Position numbers and translations under genes: made by a program
Assembly: GCA_902781565.1 (NCBI GenBank)
Contig: CACZJT010000034.1
Location: 1 to 34,412 of the forward strand
Length of the DNA: 34,412 nucleotides
Source: an uncultured Ruminococcus sp.
Lineage (GTDB): Bacteria; Bacillota; Clostridia; Oscillospirales; Ruminococcaceae
Direction of reading: 5' to 3'
Notes under the pieces: generated by a model
Database searches by the model: none
What the model was told of the DNA's origin: nothing
Seen by the model: the letters and a program-made list of their open reading frames with translations, nothing else
In this document: piece by piece, positions 1 to 7,629 of the stretch
Layout of the letters: the number at the start of each line of letters is the position of its first letter
How positions within the stretch are numbered: the first letter of the stretch is position 1

Positions 1-395
1 GAATGGATCGCGCTTCCGCCGACTAACGCATGATCGCTTATAGTGCTGTCCTTCACCTGAGAATGCTGATCCACTACAGCCGTGTCCTTTACTACACAGC
101 ATTCCACATCCGCGCTGCGGTATACCTGGGCATCCCCATCGACACGGGAACCGCCGTACACTTTCGCGTCCGGATAAATCCAACATGCCCCATAATGGGA
201 AAGGTTGTTTTCGTCTTCCACATAACCGCCCCGTTCGCCCGCCTTCACAACGACAACTTCCCCTACAGAGCCGTTACGGGTAACGTCCACCAGCGCGCGG
301 ATCGGGTAAAGCGTCTTCCCCTTGTATTCTATCCCTTCGTCCCGTAAGATCTCATACTTGCTGTAATACCGTTCCGGCTTCAATTTGTAATCCAT
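1..395 (-). CDS. Beta-helix (hexapeptide-repeat-like) protein, 5' part only
   Basis: The gene reads leftwards from the ATG at 395 and stays open to the window edge, giving 131 codons of the N-terminus; its C-terminus lies outside. The start is supported by AGGAGG eight bases upstream and by a consensus promoter. The first ~70 residues form a mixed domain. From about residue 72 the sequence falls into a degenerate repeat in which a small or acidic residue alternates with V/I/A (DAKVYGG, DGDAQVY, DTAVVDQ, DHALVGG). That is the pattern of left-handed parallel beta-helix proteins, as in YdcK-like or transferase-hexapeptide families. Catalytic function cannot be told from this part. Many related proteins in Firmicutes sit on mobile DNA, and this gene is less GC-rich than its neighbours, but nothing here proves transfer. 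Fold class is fairly likely; function is unknown. Confidence 0.75.
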   Translation of the reverse strand, partial: MDYKLKPERYYSKYEILRDEGIEYKGKTLYPIRALVDVTRNGSVGEVVVVKAGERGGYVEDENNLSHYGACWIYPDAKVYGGSRVDGDAQVYRSADVECCVVKDTAVVDQHSQVKDSTISDHALVGGSAIH

Positions 396-426
396 AAAGA
401 ATGCCTCCTTTTTGTCTGTTAAAATT

Positions 427-455
427 ATTATACAATATAATTTACCCCGTGTCAA
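427..455 (-). promoter_or_regulatory. Sigma-A-type promoter for the beta-helix gene
   Basis: On the minus strand TTGACA (455-450) is followed after 17 bases by TATAAT (432-427). Both hexamers match the vegetative consensus perfectly, so this should be a strong promoter. It gives a leader of about 25 bases before the ATG at 395. Confidence 0.85.
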
Positions 456-552
456 GAGATTTTTAATAAATTGTAAGTTCATGGGAACTTGTCAAGGGGT
501 ATTGTAACTACATTACTCGGAGCTTTTAACTTCTAATTGTGCATTTTGCGAC

Positions 553-581
553 TTGAAATCAATTCGCAAACATGATATAAT
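553..581 (+). promoter_or_regulatory. Sigma-A-type promoter for the lipoprotein at 652
   Basis: TTGAAA (553-558), a 17-base spacer, then TATAAT (576-581). Transcription would start near 588. It is back to back with the minus-strand promoter at 427-455, about 100 bases apart. Confidence 0.85.
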
Positions 582-603
582 ATAGCATAAGGTCATGACT
601 TAT

Positions 604-620
604 GCCGCAATACGTGCGGC
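604..620 (+). promoter_or_regulatory. Leader hairpin upstream of the lipoprotein gene
   Basis: GCCGCA (604-609) pairs with TGCGGC (615-620) around a five-base loop, and TTTT follows. It lies in the transcribed leader, 30 bases before the gene. It could be a weak attenuator or an mRNA-stabilising 5' hairpin; the stem is short, so a strong terminator is unlikely. Confidence 0.4.
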
Positions 621-651
621 TTTTGAATGACCATATGAGAAAGGAAAGGTA

Positions 652-1698
652 ATGAACATGAAAAAGACAATAGCTATGCTTGCAGCCGTAGTTCTGGCAG
701 GCTCAATGATGGCAGGCTGCGGCGGAACTTCCGACAGCAGCTCGGAGAGCGCTGCGGAGACTACCACCACTGCTGCCGCTGCCGAGGAGAGCAAGGCGGA
801 GGAGACCGCCGAGGAGTCTGCGGCGGAGGAAGAGAGCAAGGCGGAAGAGTCCAAGGCTGAGGAGACCGAGGAGAGCAAAGCAGAGGAAGCTGCCGACAGC
901 GCTCTCGATATCACCACCGAGGCTCCCGAGGGAGATATCGGCGAGCTCACCAGAGCTTATACCGATAAGGTGAACTCCAACGTATTCACTATGGAAGCTA
1001 CCCTCGATATCCCGCTGCTGGGCAGCAAGTCCGATATGAAATACATCAGAAACGGTGATGATTTCAACATTGCTGCAAACTTCCTCGGAATGAATATGGA
1101 CATCTACTGTGTAGGCGGCGAGGCTGTTGTTATACTGCCCGACATGAACGCTTACATGGAAGCTACCAAGGAGGATATCGCTTCTTACCAGGTAGATACC
1201 TACGTTCTCCAGGACGGCGCCGTATTCGAGGGCACCGAGGAGAAGGACGGCTTCACCGTTGAGAAGTACAAGTACGATCAGGACGGCATGGAGATCGATA
1301 CACAGTATTTCTTTGACGACAAGGGCGAGCTGAAAAAGGTCATCGCAAGCAACGATTTCACGGGCGACATCACCGCGGAGTACACCACCATGTCCTTCGA
1401 GCCCGTTGAGATCAAGCTCCCCGACACCTCCAAGTACGAGAAGTACGACCCCGAGAACCCCGATCCCGTAATGGGCGTCAAGGCTATGTGCTCGATGTAC
1501 GGCATTACCGAGGACATGGTAAAGAACTCCGGCTACACCTATGAGCAGCTTGCCGAGATGGATGACGACAAGGCTCAGGAGACTTTGAACAAGATCGCCG
1601 AGGACAACGGTCTCCAGCCCGGCGGCGCATTTGGTGCGCTTTTTGCCGGTGCCGGTGACGAAGAGGGCGCTGCCGAGGGCGAGGAAGCCGCTGAATAA
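652..1698 (+). CDS. Secreted lipoprotein with acidic low-complexity linker
   Basis: 348 residues. A short basic N-terminus and hydrophobic stretch end in the lipobox MAGC, with Cys23 as the predicted lipidated residue, so the protein should be anchored on the outer face of the membrane. Residues ~28-85 are a linker of Ser, Thr, Ala, Glu and Lys with repeated EESKAEE units. The rest (~95-335) looks folded and beta-rich, with alternating strands such as FTMEATLDIPLL and DMKYIRNGDDFNIAA; the layout recalls LolA/LppX-type carrier folds, but that is a guess. A second in-frame ATG at 658 could be the start; AGGAAAGG at 642-649 fits either. The gene has its own promoter and terminator and is monocistronic. 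Function is unknown. Confidence 0.85.
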   Translation: MNMKKTIAMLAAVVLAGSMMAGCGGTSDSSSESAAETTTTAAAAEESKAEETAEESAAEEESKAEESKAEETEESKAEEAADSALDITTEAPEGDIGELTRAYTDKVNSNVFTMEATLDIPLLGSKSDMKYIRNGDDFNIAANFLGMNMDIYCVGGEAVVILPDMNAYMEATKEDIASYQVDTYVLQDGAVFEGTEEKDGFTVEKYKYDQDGMEIDTQYFFDDKGELKKVIASNDFTGDITAEYTTMSFEPVEIKLPDTSKYEKYDPENPDPVMGVKAMCSMYGITEDMVKNSGYTYEQLAEMDDDKAQETLNKIAEDNGLQPGGAFGALFAGAGDEEGAAEGEEAAE

Positions 1699-1734
1699 GC
1701 ACTTTTTCACGGACAAACATCTGACATAACAAAG

Positions 1735-1770
1735 CTCCCCGATACCGTAGCGGTGTCGGGGAGATTTTTA
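1735..1770 (+). terminator. Rho-independent terminator after the lipoprotein gene
   Basis: A 13-bp stem (CTCCCCGATACCG with CGGTGTCGGGGAG, one G-T pair), a three-base loop TAG, then ATTTTTA. It also lies at the 3' end of the convergent minus-strand lipase gene. The T-run on that side is poor, so it works mainly for the plus strand. Confidence 0.85.
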
Positions 1771-2595
1771 TAATCCCTTGCTTTTCAGCTCCGAAACGAG
1801 CCGTATGTAAAAATCGGTGATATCGGCGATCTCGTGATCGTTAGCGGGCGGCTTACGTGAGAAGCGCATACGGCGTATATCCACCTCATCGGGGTGGGAT
1901 ATGCCCCTGCCCGAAGCGGAAGTGTACACCCCGCGGAACCTCGCCCACCTGACCGCACGCTCGGAGAGCAGACCGTCGTTCTCGCCGTCGAACCGCTTCA
2001 CTACAAGGTAGGGTATCAGCATGGTGAGGTCACCCCGTGCGTTTTTTAGCTTGAAGGCGAAGCTCTGACAGAGCACGCCCTCGGGGACGGGGTTCTCCGC
2101 ATTGAAGCGCTCCGCCGCCGCAGTCGTGAAAAGCTCAAAGCAGGACATGGAATCGGGGCACTCGTCCCCCAGCAGCTTCATCCAGAGGTCGGTGAGCCTT
2201 GCCGCAAGCTTTATGAGCGGGCGCGGCAGGCGCATGAGCCTGTCCACGGTCAGAGAGCCGTTATGGGGCGTGTTTATGGTGGAGATGGAAGCGATACGGT
2301 CGGCATAGCCCATTGAAGCCAGCAGCCGCGCTTCAAGCCCGCCTTTGGAGTGGGCGATGATGTTGACCTTCTCCGCCCCCGAGCTTTCGAGAGCCGCTTC
2401 AAGGCTTTTTGCGAGCCTTGCGGCGTTATCCCCGACCGAGCCCGCACTGTCCTGTCCGCCGTAAAACACCTTAGCGCCGCGCCTTATCAGCTTCGCGGGG
2501 ATACGTCCCCAGTAATTGAGGTGCTTTCTGTCGCGGAAGCCCATGCCGTGTACCATCAGCAGGGGGTATCGGGTAGCACATTCGCCGCTGTTCAT
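1768..2595 (-). CDS. Alpha/beta-hydrolase, lipase-like
   Basis: 275 residues from the ATG at 2595; a longer reading from 2685 would overlap the upstream transferase and is rejected. The oxyanion motif HGMGF is at 16-20. The nucleophile elbow AHSKGG places Ser83, Asp207 sits in ENDGLL, and His234 in ISHPDEVD. This triad order and the late NDGL..H arrangement resemble bacterial triacylglycerol lipases and esterases, including family I.5. There is no signal peptide, so it should act inside the cell or on the membrane's inner face. It starts seven bases after the sugar transferase stop and is the last gene of a three-gene operon, which suggests a lipid or glycolipid substrate. The exact substrate cannot be read from sequence. 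Confidence 0.85.
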   Translation of the reverse strand: MNSGECATRYPLLMVHGMGFRDRKHLNYWGRIPAKLIRRGAKVFYGGQDSAGSVGDNAARLAKSLEAALESSGAEKVNIIAHSKGGLEARLLASMGYADRIASISTINTPHNGSLTVDRLMRLPRPLIKLAARLTDLWMKLLGDECPDSMSCFELFTTAAAERFNAENPVPEGVLCQSFAFKLKNARGDLTMLIPYLVVKRFDGENDGLLSERAVRWARFRGVYTSASGRGISHPDEVDIRRMRFSRKPPANDHEIADITDFYIRLVSELKSKGL

Positions 2596-2602
2596 ATTAT
2601 CC

Positions 2603-4009
2603 TCACTTGATGATGTTCTCCACTTCCTCGCGGGAATGGACGTTGTGGTTCTCTCGTTCGGTGGTGATAAGGTCGCCGTCCACACCCTCGGTGGACTCGG
2701 GCAGGAACACTATCTTGACGGTCATGAGTATCAGCTTCAGATCGAGCAGCACGGAACGCTTCTCGATGTACATGAGGTCGAATTTCAGCTTGTCGTAGGG
2801 GGTGGTATTGTACTTGCCGAACACCTGCGCGTAACCCGTGAGCCCCGCCTTGGCTTTGAGCCTGAAACGGAACTCGGGCATGGTCTGCTCGTACTTCGCC
2901 GCAAGCTCGGGACGCTCGGGGCGGGGTCCCACAAGGGACATATCGCCCTTGATTATATTGAGGAGCTGGGGCAGCTCGTCCAGGCGGGTGCGCCTGATGA
3001 ACTTGCCCACGGGTGTTATGCGGTCGTCGCTCTTATCGGCGAGCTTGGCGCCGTTCTTCTCGGCGTTCACTATCATGCTTCTGAACTTCTTGACCTTGAA
3101 GACCTTCCCGCCCTCGGTGAGCCTTTCCTGCTCGTAGATAACGGGACCGCCGTCGTAGAGCTTGATAAGAAGCGCCACGACCAGCATGACGGGTGAAGCG
3201 ATGATAAGGAACAGAAGTCCCAGCACCAGATCAATGAGCCGTTTCAGAAAGCGCTGATCGGCGGGGAGCCCCACGTTTCGGCTCAGCAGCAGCGGCGTGT
3301 CGAAGAGGTCGCAGTTCTCGGCGCTGCGGACCACTATATCCGAGAGCTTGGGGTTCAGATAGGTGCGTATATCGTTCTCGAAAGTGAACTTTATGAGCTG
3401 ATTTTTCAGCTCGCTCGGGATATCGTTTATAATGACAGCCTCATGGTCGAGGATACGCTCCTTTATTAGGGAGATGTCCTCCTCACAGCTTATGGATTCG
3501 TTTATGATATACTTGTCCACGCGGCTGCTCATTTTCTTCACAAGCTCGTTTGCGGACTTATTGCCGTAGATTATCAGCATTTTCCGCGGAGGATAGATGT
3601 TCGCGAATATCTTTGTAAAAGCAAAGCTCCACACGCCTGCCGCGGCGTACTGTATCAGGGTCATTTTGATTATGGGCTGCGGGGAGAGCCTTCCGTGGCT
3701 GACAAGGCTTATCTCGATGAAGGTCAGGATATTGGCGAGAGTTATCCCCAGCACCTGAGAACCGAAGATATTCAGTATCTTGTGATAGCCTATGCGGAAG
3801 CCGTTGAAGCTCCTGGTACACACAATGTATATTATCACATAGGTTATCAGCATCAGCACATTGCCGTAGAAGAAAAAGCGCTCCTTCATGGCTTCATTGT
3901 ACTGCTCCTTCCACACTCTCCAGAAAAGCCATGCAAAGCCTGCGGTAATGGAAAGGGCGGCTAAGATTCGCAGCAGCCTTTTGAACTGCTCGCGGTTCGA
4001 TGATCTCAT
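2603..4009 (-). CDS. Polyprenyl-phosphate sugar-1-phosphate transferase (WcaJ/WbaP type)
   Basis: 468 residues. Transmembrane segments occupy the first ~135 residues, followed by a nucleotide-binding-like domain (KMLIIYGNKSA at ~143) that usually precedes the catalytic part in this family. The catalytic domain begins with a membrane helix at ~258-285. It holds VKKFRSM, the Asp-Glu dyad D344-E345 in RLDELPQL, and GDMSLVGPRPERPE. These are the signatures of the bacterial sugar transferase family, which moves a hexose-1-phosphate from a UDP-sugar to undecaprenyl phosphate to start exopolysaccharide, capsule or glycan synthesis. No other polysaccharide genes are near, so it is an orphan initiating enzyme. 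It follows the AI-2E permease by 25 bases and precedes the lipase by 7. Sugar identity is unknown. Confidence 0.93.
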   Translation of the reverse strand: MRSSNREQFKRLLRILAALSITAGFAWLFWRVWKEQYNEAMKERFFFYGNVLMLITYVIIYIVCTRSFNGFRIGYHKILNIFGSQVLGITLANILTFIEISLVSHGRLSPQPIIKMTLIQYAAAGVWSFAFTKIFANIYPPRKMLIIYGNKSANELVKKMSSRVDKYIINESISCEEDISLIKERILDHEAVIINDIPSELKNQLIKFTFENDIRTYLNPKLSDIVVRSAENCDLFDTPLLLSRNVGLPADQRFLKRLIDLVLGLLFLIIASPVMLVVALLIKLYDGGPVIYEQERLTEGGKVFKVKKFRSMIVNAEKNGAKLADKSDDRITPVGKFIRRTRLDELPQLLNIIKGDMSLVGPRPERPELAAKYEQTMPEFRFRLKAKAGLTGYAQVFGKYNTTPYDKLKFDLMYIEKRSVLLDLKLILMTVKIVFLPESTEGVDGDLITTERENHNVHSREEVENIIK

Positions 4010-4034
4010 TATTCTGCGGTCTTCCTTTCGGAGC

Positions 4035-5339
4035 TTAGTCTGCCGAGGGCGCGGCGGCTTCGGCGGTCTGTACTTTTTCGGTGACGGTATCCGTGATCTG
4101 CTTATCGCCCTTGTCGCCCGTACCGCCCTTATCCAAAGACGGCGGGTCGTCGGAGCCCTCCATGACCGAGAGCTTTCCGTGGCGCCTGAGGTTGTGGACT
4201 ATGAGCTTGCGGGCGATATCGTAGATGACCGCGAACAGCGGCACACCCACGAGCATTCCGAGAACTCCCCAGAAGCCGCCGAAAAGCAGTATCGCAAAGA
4301 GCGTCCAGAATGCCGAGAGGTTCACATTGCTTCCCATGCACTTTGGTCCAATAACGTTTCCGTCAAGCTGCTGGAGCACGAGAATGAATATGACAAATGG
4401 TATGCACTTTTTCGGCTCGGCGGCGAATATCAGCAGTGCCGAAGGTATGGCGCCGATGAAGGGACCCACAACGGGTACGATGTTCGTAACGCCGACTATA
4501 ACGCTTATGAGCGTAGCGTCGGGGAAGCTCATGATCTTTAAGGAAACGAAGCAGATAACGCCGACTATCGCCGAATCGACTATCTTTCCGCGAAGGAATC
4601 CCGCGAACATCTTGTCTGCGAACTTCACCTCGTCGAGGATAATGTCGGCAGTGCGGGGCTTCACTATGGCGTAGAGGGTCATCTTGCTCTGACGCGCGAA
4701 AGTCTCGCGGGAGAAGAGCAGGTAGATCGAGATGATCCAGCCGACTATAACGTTTATGATGACCGTGGTCACTACCGAGATACCGCTCCCCACGCGGCTT
4801 ATGAGTGACTGTATCGAGGGCACGTAATCGGATTTCGCAAGAGCCATTATTGAGGAGAAAGACTCGAACTTCTCCGACACCGTGTCTATCATGTTAAGTA
4901 CGTACTTTTGAAGATCGGGATAATCGCTGAGCTTATCCTGTATCCACGCGATGAGGTTCGTGACATAGGCAGGGAGGGTCTTTATCAGATCGACTAAGCT
5001 GTTATAGGTCGCGGGGACTATGAGTATAAGAAGCACCACGAACACCGCCAGCGCAAGCACCGTACTGAAAAACACGCCCAGTATCCTGCCGAGCTTCGCG
5101 GTGTAGGGCTTATCGGGGACGAATCGCCGGGTAAGAGCCTCTATCTTAACGCACACGGGTGCTAACAGGTACGCCAGTACCGCGCCTATGAAAACGGGCT
5201 GCAATATGGCAGTGAGTTTATCTATGCCCGCCGAAAGATCCTTATGGCGGAAGATAATGAATATCATCAGCATGGTCGCAACAATGACCGAAAGTGCGGT
5301 AAGACCCGCGTAAATATACGGATTGTTATGTTTTTTCAT
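4035..5339 (-). CDS. AI-2E family transporter (putative permease)
   Basis: 434 residues with the layout of the AI-2E/PerM family: two or three N-terminal membrane helices (~10-30, 40-62, 85-110), a long extracellular region, then a helix bundle from ~185 to 375. The family signature LISVIVGVTNIVPVVGPFIG is near residue 280, and QQLDGNVIGPKCMGSNVNL follows. Members are implicated in autoinducer export or in sodium/proton exchange; the substrate here is not decided by sequence. The last ~45 residues are a charged, probably disordered tail with Lys-Gly-Asp repeats. It is the first gene of a minus-strand operon with a consensus promoter at 5393-5421. Confidence 0.9.
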   Translation of the reverse strand: MKKHNNPYIYAGLTALSVIVATMLMIFIIFRHKDLSAGIDKLTAILQPVFIGAVLAYLLAPVCVKIEALTRRFVPDKPYTAKLGRILGVFFSTVLALAVFVVLLILIVPATYNSLVDLIKTLPAYVTNLIAWIQDKLSDYPDLQKYVLNMIDTVSEKFESFSSIMALAKSDYVPSIQSLISRVGSGISVVTTVIINVIVGWIISIYLLFSRETFARQSKMTLYAIVKPRTADIILDEVKFADKMFAGFLRGKIVDSAIVGVICFVSLKIMSFPDATLISVIVGVTNIVPVVGPFIGAIPSALLIFAAEPKKCIPFVIFILVLQQLDGNVIGPKCMGSNVNLSAFWTLFAILLFGGFWGVLGMLVGVPLFAVIYDIARKLIVHNLRRHGKLSVMEGSDDPPSLDKGGTGDKGDKQITDTVTEKVQTAEAAAPSAD

Positions 5340-5392
5340 CTTCGATTACCCCAACTGTTTTAAATAACAGCACAAAAAGCTGTACAATATCT

Positions 5393-5421
5393 ATTATAAC
5401 AAATAAATTCCCTTTTATCAA
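5393..5421 (-). promoter_or_regulatory. Promoter of the permease-transferase-lipase operon
   Basis: Minus strand: TTGATA (5421-5416), 17-base spacer, TATAAT (5398-5393). The leader to the ATG at 5339 is about 50 bases. The remainder of the 253-base divergent gap (5340-5592) holds the metA promoter; I see no riboswitch-like fold in it. Confidence 0.8.
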
Positions 5422-5532
5422 CCCCTGTCACCATCTTTTCATAAACTTTTTTCAGTATTTTACAATCGGGGACAAATTAAACAATATCCGGCGGGTTTAA
5501 TTATAAATCTATATCTAATTCACAAATGCAGG

Positions 5533-5561
5533 TTGAATTTTCTCGTAATATGTGATATACT
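5533..5561 (+). promoter_or_regulatory. Promoter of metA
   Basis: TTGAAT (5533-5538), 17-base spacer, TATACT (5556-5561). Transcription from about 5568 leaves a leader of only ~25 bases. This rules out the longer reading frame that begins inside the -35 box, and it leaves no room for a SAM riboswitch. Confidence 0.8.
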
Positions 5562-5592
5562 TATAAAACAGAGCTTGAAAGAGGTGTATATA

Positions 5593-6543
5593 ATGCCAAT
5601 ACAGATACCCGACAATCTTCCGGCTTTCGCGACCCTCGAATCGGAGAACATATTCGTTATCCCCGACGACCGCGCCGAGCATCAGGATATCCGCGCCCTG
5701 CGGATAGCGATACTCAACCTCATGCCGAACAAGATAGTCACCGAAACACAGCTTCTTCGGCTTTTGTCGAACACTCCGCTCCATGTGAGCATAGACCTTT
5801 TGCAGATGTCCTCACATACTCCGAAGAACACCCCTCAGGAGCATATGCTGAAATTCTACAAGACCTTCGCGGAGGTCAGGAAAGACCGCTACGACGGACT
5901 CATCATCACGGGCGCTCCCGTGGAACAGCTGGAGTATGAGGACGTGGACTACTGGCAGGAGCTTTGCGAGGTCTTTGAATGGAGCAAGACAAACGTCTAC
6001 TCAACCATACATATATGCTGGGGAGCGCAGGCGGCGCTCTACTACCACTACGGCGTAAGAAAAAGAATGCTCGCGCAGAAGATGTCGGGAGTGTTCCTGC
6101 ACAACAACACAGCGCCCCGCCACCCCCTCATGCGCGGGTTCGGGGATACCTTCTTCTGCCCCCACTCGCGGCACACCGAGATAGTCCCCGAGGACCTGGA
6201 GGCGCTGAAACAGCTGACGGTGCTTGCGAGGTCTCCCGAGGCGGGGGTACACATCATCACCGACAGCTCAAACAGACAGATATATCTGCTGGGTCACTGG
6301 GAGTACGACAGAGGGACGCTCGACGGAGAGTACCGCCGCGACCTCGGCAAGGGACTTTCCCCCAAGAAGCCGAAACATTACTACCCCTACGGAGATGTGA
6401 ACGCCGTCCCGCGCTTCAACTGGAGCTGTTCGGCGAACCTCATGTACGCAAACTGGCTCAACTACTGCGTATATCAGGAGACCCCCTACAACCTCGAATA
6501 CCTTATACCCATAACCACGGAGGGTAAGCGTCATGACCTATGA
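5593..6543 (+). CDS. metA: Homoserine O-acetyltransferase (MetA family)
   Basis: 316 residues from the ATG at 5593, preceded by AGAGG. MetA acylates homoserine at the first committed step of methionine synthesis, in the cytoplasm. The catalytic Cys142 lies in HICWGAQA, with His235 and Glu237 in LGHWEYD; these match the family numbering exactly. Residue 111, in TGAPVEQ, is Glu. In this family Glu111 marks acetyl-CoA users (as in Bacillus cereus) and Gly111 marks succinyl-CoA users (as in E. coli), so acetyl transfer is predicted. The length is normal. The gene overlaps the next by 11 bases, so the two are probably co-translated. Identification is firm; donor preference is inferred from that one residue. 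Confidence 0.96.
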   Translation: MPIQIPDNLPAFATLESENIFVIPDDRAEHQDIRALRIAILNLMPNKIVTETQLLRLLSNTPLHVSIDLLQMSSHTPKNTPQEHMLKFYKTFAEVRKDRYDGLIITGAPVEQLEYEDVDYWQELCEVFEWSKTNVYSTIHICWGAQAALYYHYGVRKRMLAQKMSGVFLHNNTAPRHPLMRGFGDTFFCPHSRHTEIVPEDLEALKQLTVLARSPEAGVHIITDSSNRQIYLLGHWEYDRGTLDGEYRRDLGKGLSPKKPKHYYPYGDVNAVPRFNWSCSANLMYANWLNYCVYQETPYNLEYLIPITTEGKRHDL

Positions 6544-6874
6544 GGAGCTTGAAGCCCTGCGGAACAAAATGAACGAGGAGGACGCCGAAGCCGCCGAGGA
6601 CATGGCTTCCGCCCTCGAACAGGTGCTGGAGGAGAACAGCTTCAGACGTATGCCCCGTTCGGTAAGGACTGCGGGCTTAGGCTTCGGGTGTATGGAGATT
6701 TTCCGTCACGGCGGGGTCTACACCGTCGTCCGCAACAACGGCTCGGGTCTCGACAAGCTCCCCGCCTACGGGAGCGCCGAGGAATGCTTCGTGTCGCTGG
6801 TGTCGGCGATATACGGTGTCAGCAAGCCGAAGGGCTTTGCAAAGGAGCAGTACGAAAGATTTTTCGGTGAGTAA
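6533..6874 (+). CDS. Small conserved-looking protein of unknown function
   Basis: 113 residues, not recognised. The ATG at 6533 overlaps the last codons of metA in another frame, which implies translational coupling. The first ~40 residues are highly acidic and probably helical (EELEALRNKMNEEDAEAAED). The rest looks compact, with strand-like FGCMEIFRHGGVYTVVRNN followed by helix-like segments ending in KEQYERFFGE. It has no signal peptide or membrane segment. A terminator follows directly, so metA and this gene form a two-gene unit. A role tied to methionine metabolism is suggested by position alone. Confidence 0.75.
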   Translation: MTYEELEALRNKMNEEDAEAAEDMASALEQVLEENSFRRMPRSVRTAGLGFGCMEIFRHGGVYTVVRNNGSGLDKLPAYGSAEECFVSLVSAIYGVSKPKGFAKEQYERFFGE

Positions 6875-6890
6875 TACCAAAACACGGTAT

Positions 6891-6924
6891 CCCCGCTGTG
6901 AGAGCTTCACGGCGGGGACTTTTT
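6891..6924 (+). terminator. Terminator of the metA unit
   Basis: CCCCGCTGTGA (6891-6901) pairs with TCACGGCGGGG (6907-6917) around a five-base loop, with one G-T pair. ACTTTTT follows. Confidence 0.88.
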
Positions 6925-6956
6925 ATGCATTTTGTCTGCAAATTTCATCGGCGGGG

Positions 6957-6985
6957 TTGATTTTTGGGGAAATGTGTGGTATAAT
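6957..6985 (+). promoter_or_regulatory. Promoter of the proton-channel-like gene cluster
   Basis: TTGATT (6957-6962), 17-base spacer, TATAAT (6980-6985). It is the only clear promoter I see before the run of genes from 7036 to 13259, which are tightly spaced and may be one transcript. Confidence 0.8.
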
Positions 6986-7035
6986 GGTATAAATGCCGAC
7001 AGCGGCAAAACATCTTCCCGAAAGGCGGTCGGAGA

Positions 7036-7629
7036 ATGAGTTCGGACGGAAAAGAGATAATATCCTTCCCGAGGTTCATACTCGAAATGGCAAGGAGCAT
7101 AATCTCGGACGACTTTTACATCTTTTTGTTTTTCATAATCGCATTGTTCACCATATACAAAGCCCTTTCGGTCAAGAAGGAGATACGCGACGAGCTGGAG
7201 AAAATGCCCGACAACCCCGACTGGGCTAAGAAGCTCCGCAGGCGGCTCAACATCTTCTATACCTCGTTCCTCACGATAGTATCGGTGTTCCCGCTCCTCG
7301 GAATGTTCGGGACGGTGGCTGCGCTGCTGAACCTCGACTTTTCCGACCTCGGGGGGATAGCGGGGAATCTCGACGCGGTGAAAAACGACTTTTTCAGAGC
7401 ACTCACCTCTACCGCATGGGGCATAGTCTTTGCGGTGGGCTTCAAGCTGTTCAACTCCCATATCAGCTTCGATATGGAGGACACCATTGAAGACATCGAC
7501 ACGGTGGTCAAAGCCCTCAAAGACCGCGAGGTACGGCGCGAACGGGATATCCCCATAAATGAGAGCGTTCCCGCGCCGCGCCCGAAAACGGCTCTGCTGA
7601 AACTCGGGGAGGATACGGATAATGACTGA
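7036..7629 (+). CDS. MotA/TolQ/ExbB-like proton-channel protein
   Basis: 197 residues with three membrane helices at ~26-45, 74-99 and 122-142. The second carries PLLGMFGTVAAL and the third ALTSTAWGIVFAV. These match the two best-conserved stretches of ExbB/TolQ (GLLGT and the small-residue ALxxTAxG segment with Thr lining the proton path). Family members form a pentameric ring around an ExbD/TolR/MotB partner and turn proton flow into mechanical work. The charged C-terminus (~145-197) would be cytoplasmic. It overlaps the next gene by 8 bases, and that gene encodes the matching single-helix partner. There is no TonB, Tol, flagellar or defence gene nearby, so the client is unknown. Confidence 0.85.
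   Translation: MSSDGKEIISFPRFILEMARSIISDDFYIFLFFIIALFTIYKALSVKKEIRDELEKMPDNPDWAKKLRRRLNIFYTSFLTIVSVFPLLGMFGTVAALLNLDFSDLGGIAGNLDAVKNDFFRALTSTAWGIVFAVGFKLFNSHISFDMEDTIEDIDTVVKALKDREVRRERDIPINESVPAPRPKTALLKLGEDTDND

Noticed and set aside
703..1716. Long minus-strand frame opposite the first lipoprotein
   Set aside because: It mirrors the low-complexity Glu/Ala/Ser coding of the plus strand, has no ribosome-binding site or domain, and the plus frame has a clear lipobox, promoter and terminator.
2516..3196. Plus-strand frame opposite the sugar transferase
   Set aside because: The minus strand encodes the unmistakable catalytic motifs of a sugar transferase across this stretch.
5340..5592. SAM riboswitch or T-box upstream of metA
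   Set aside because: The mapped promoter leaves a leader of only about 25 bases.
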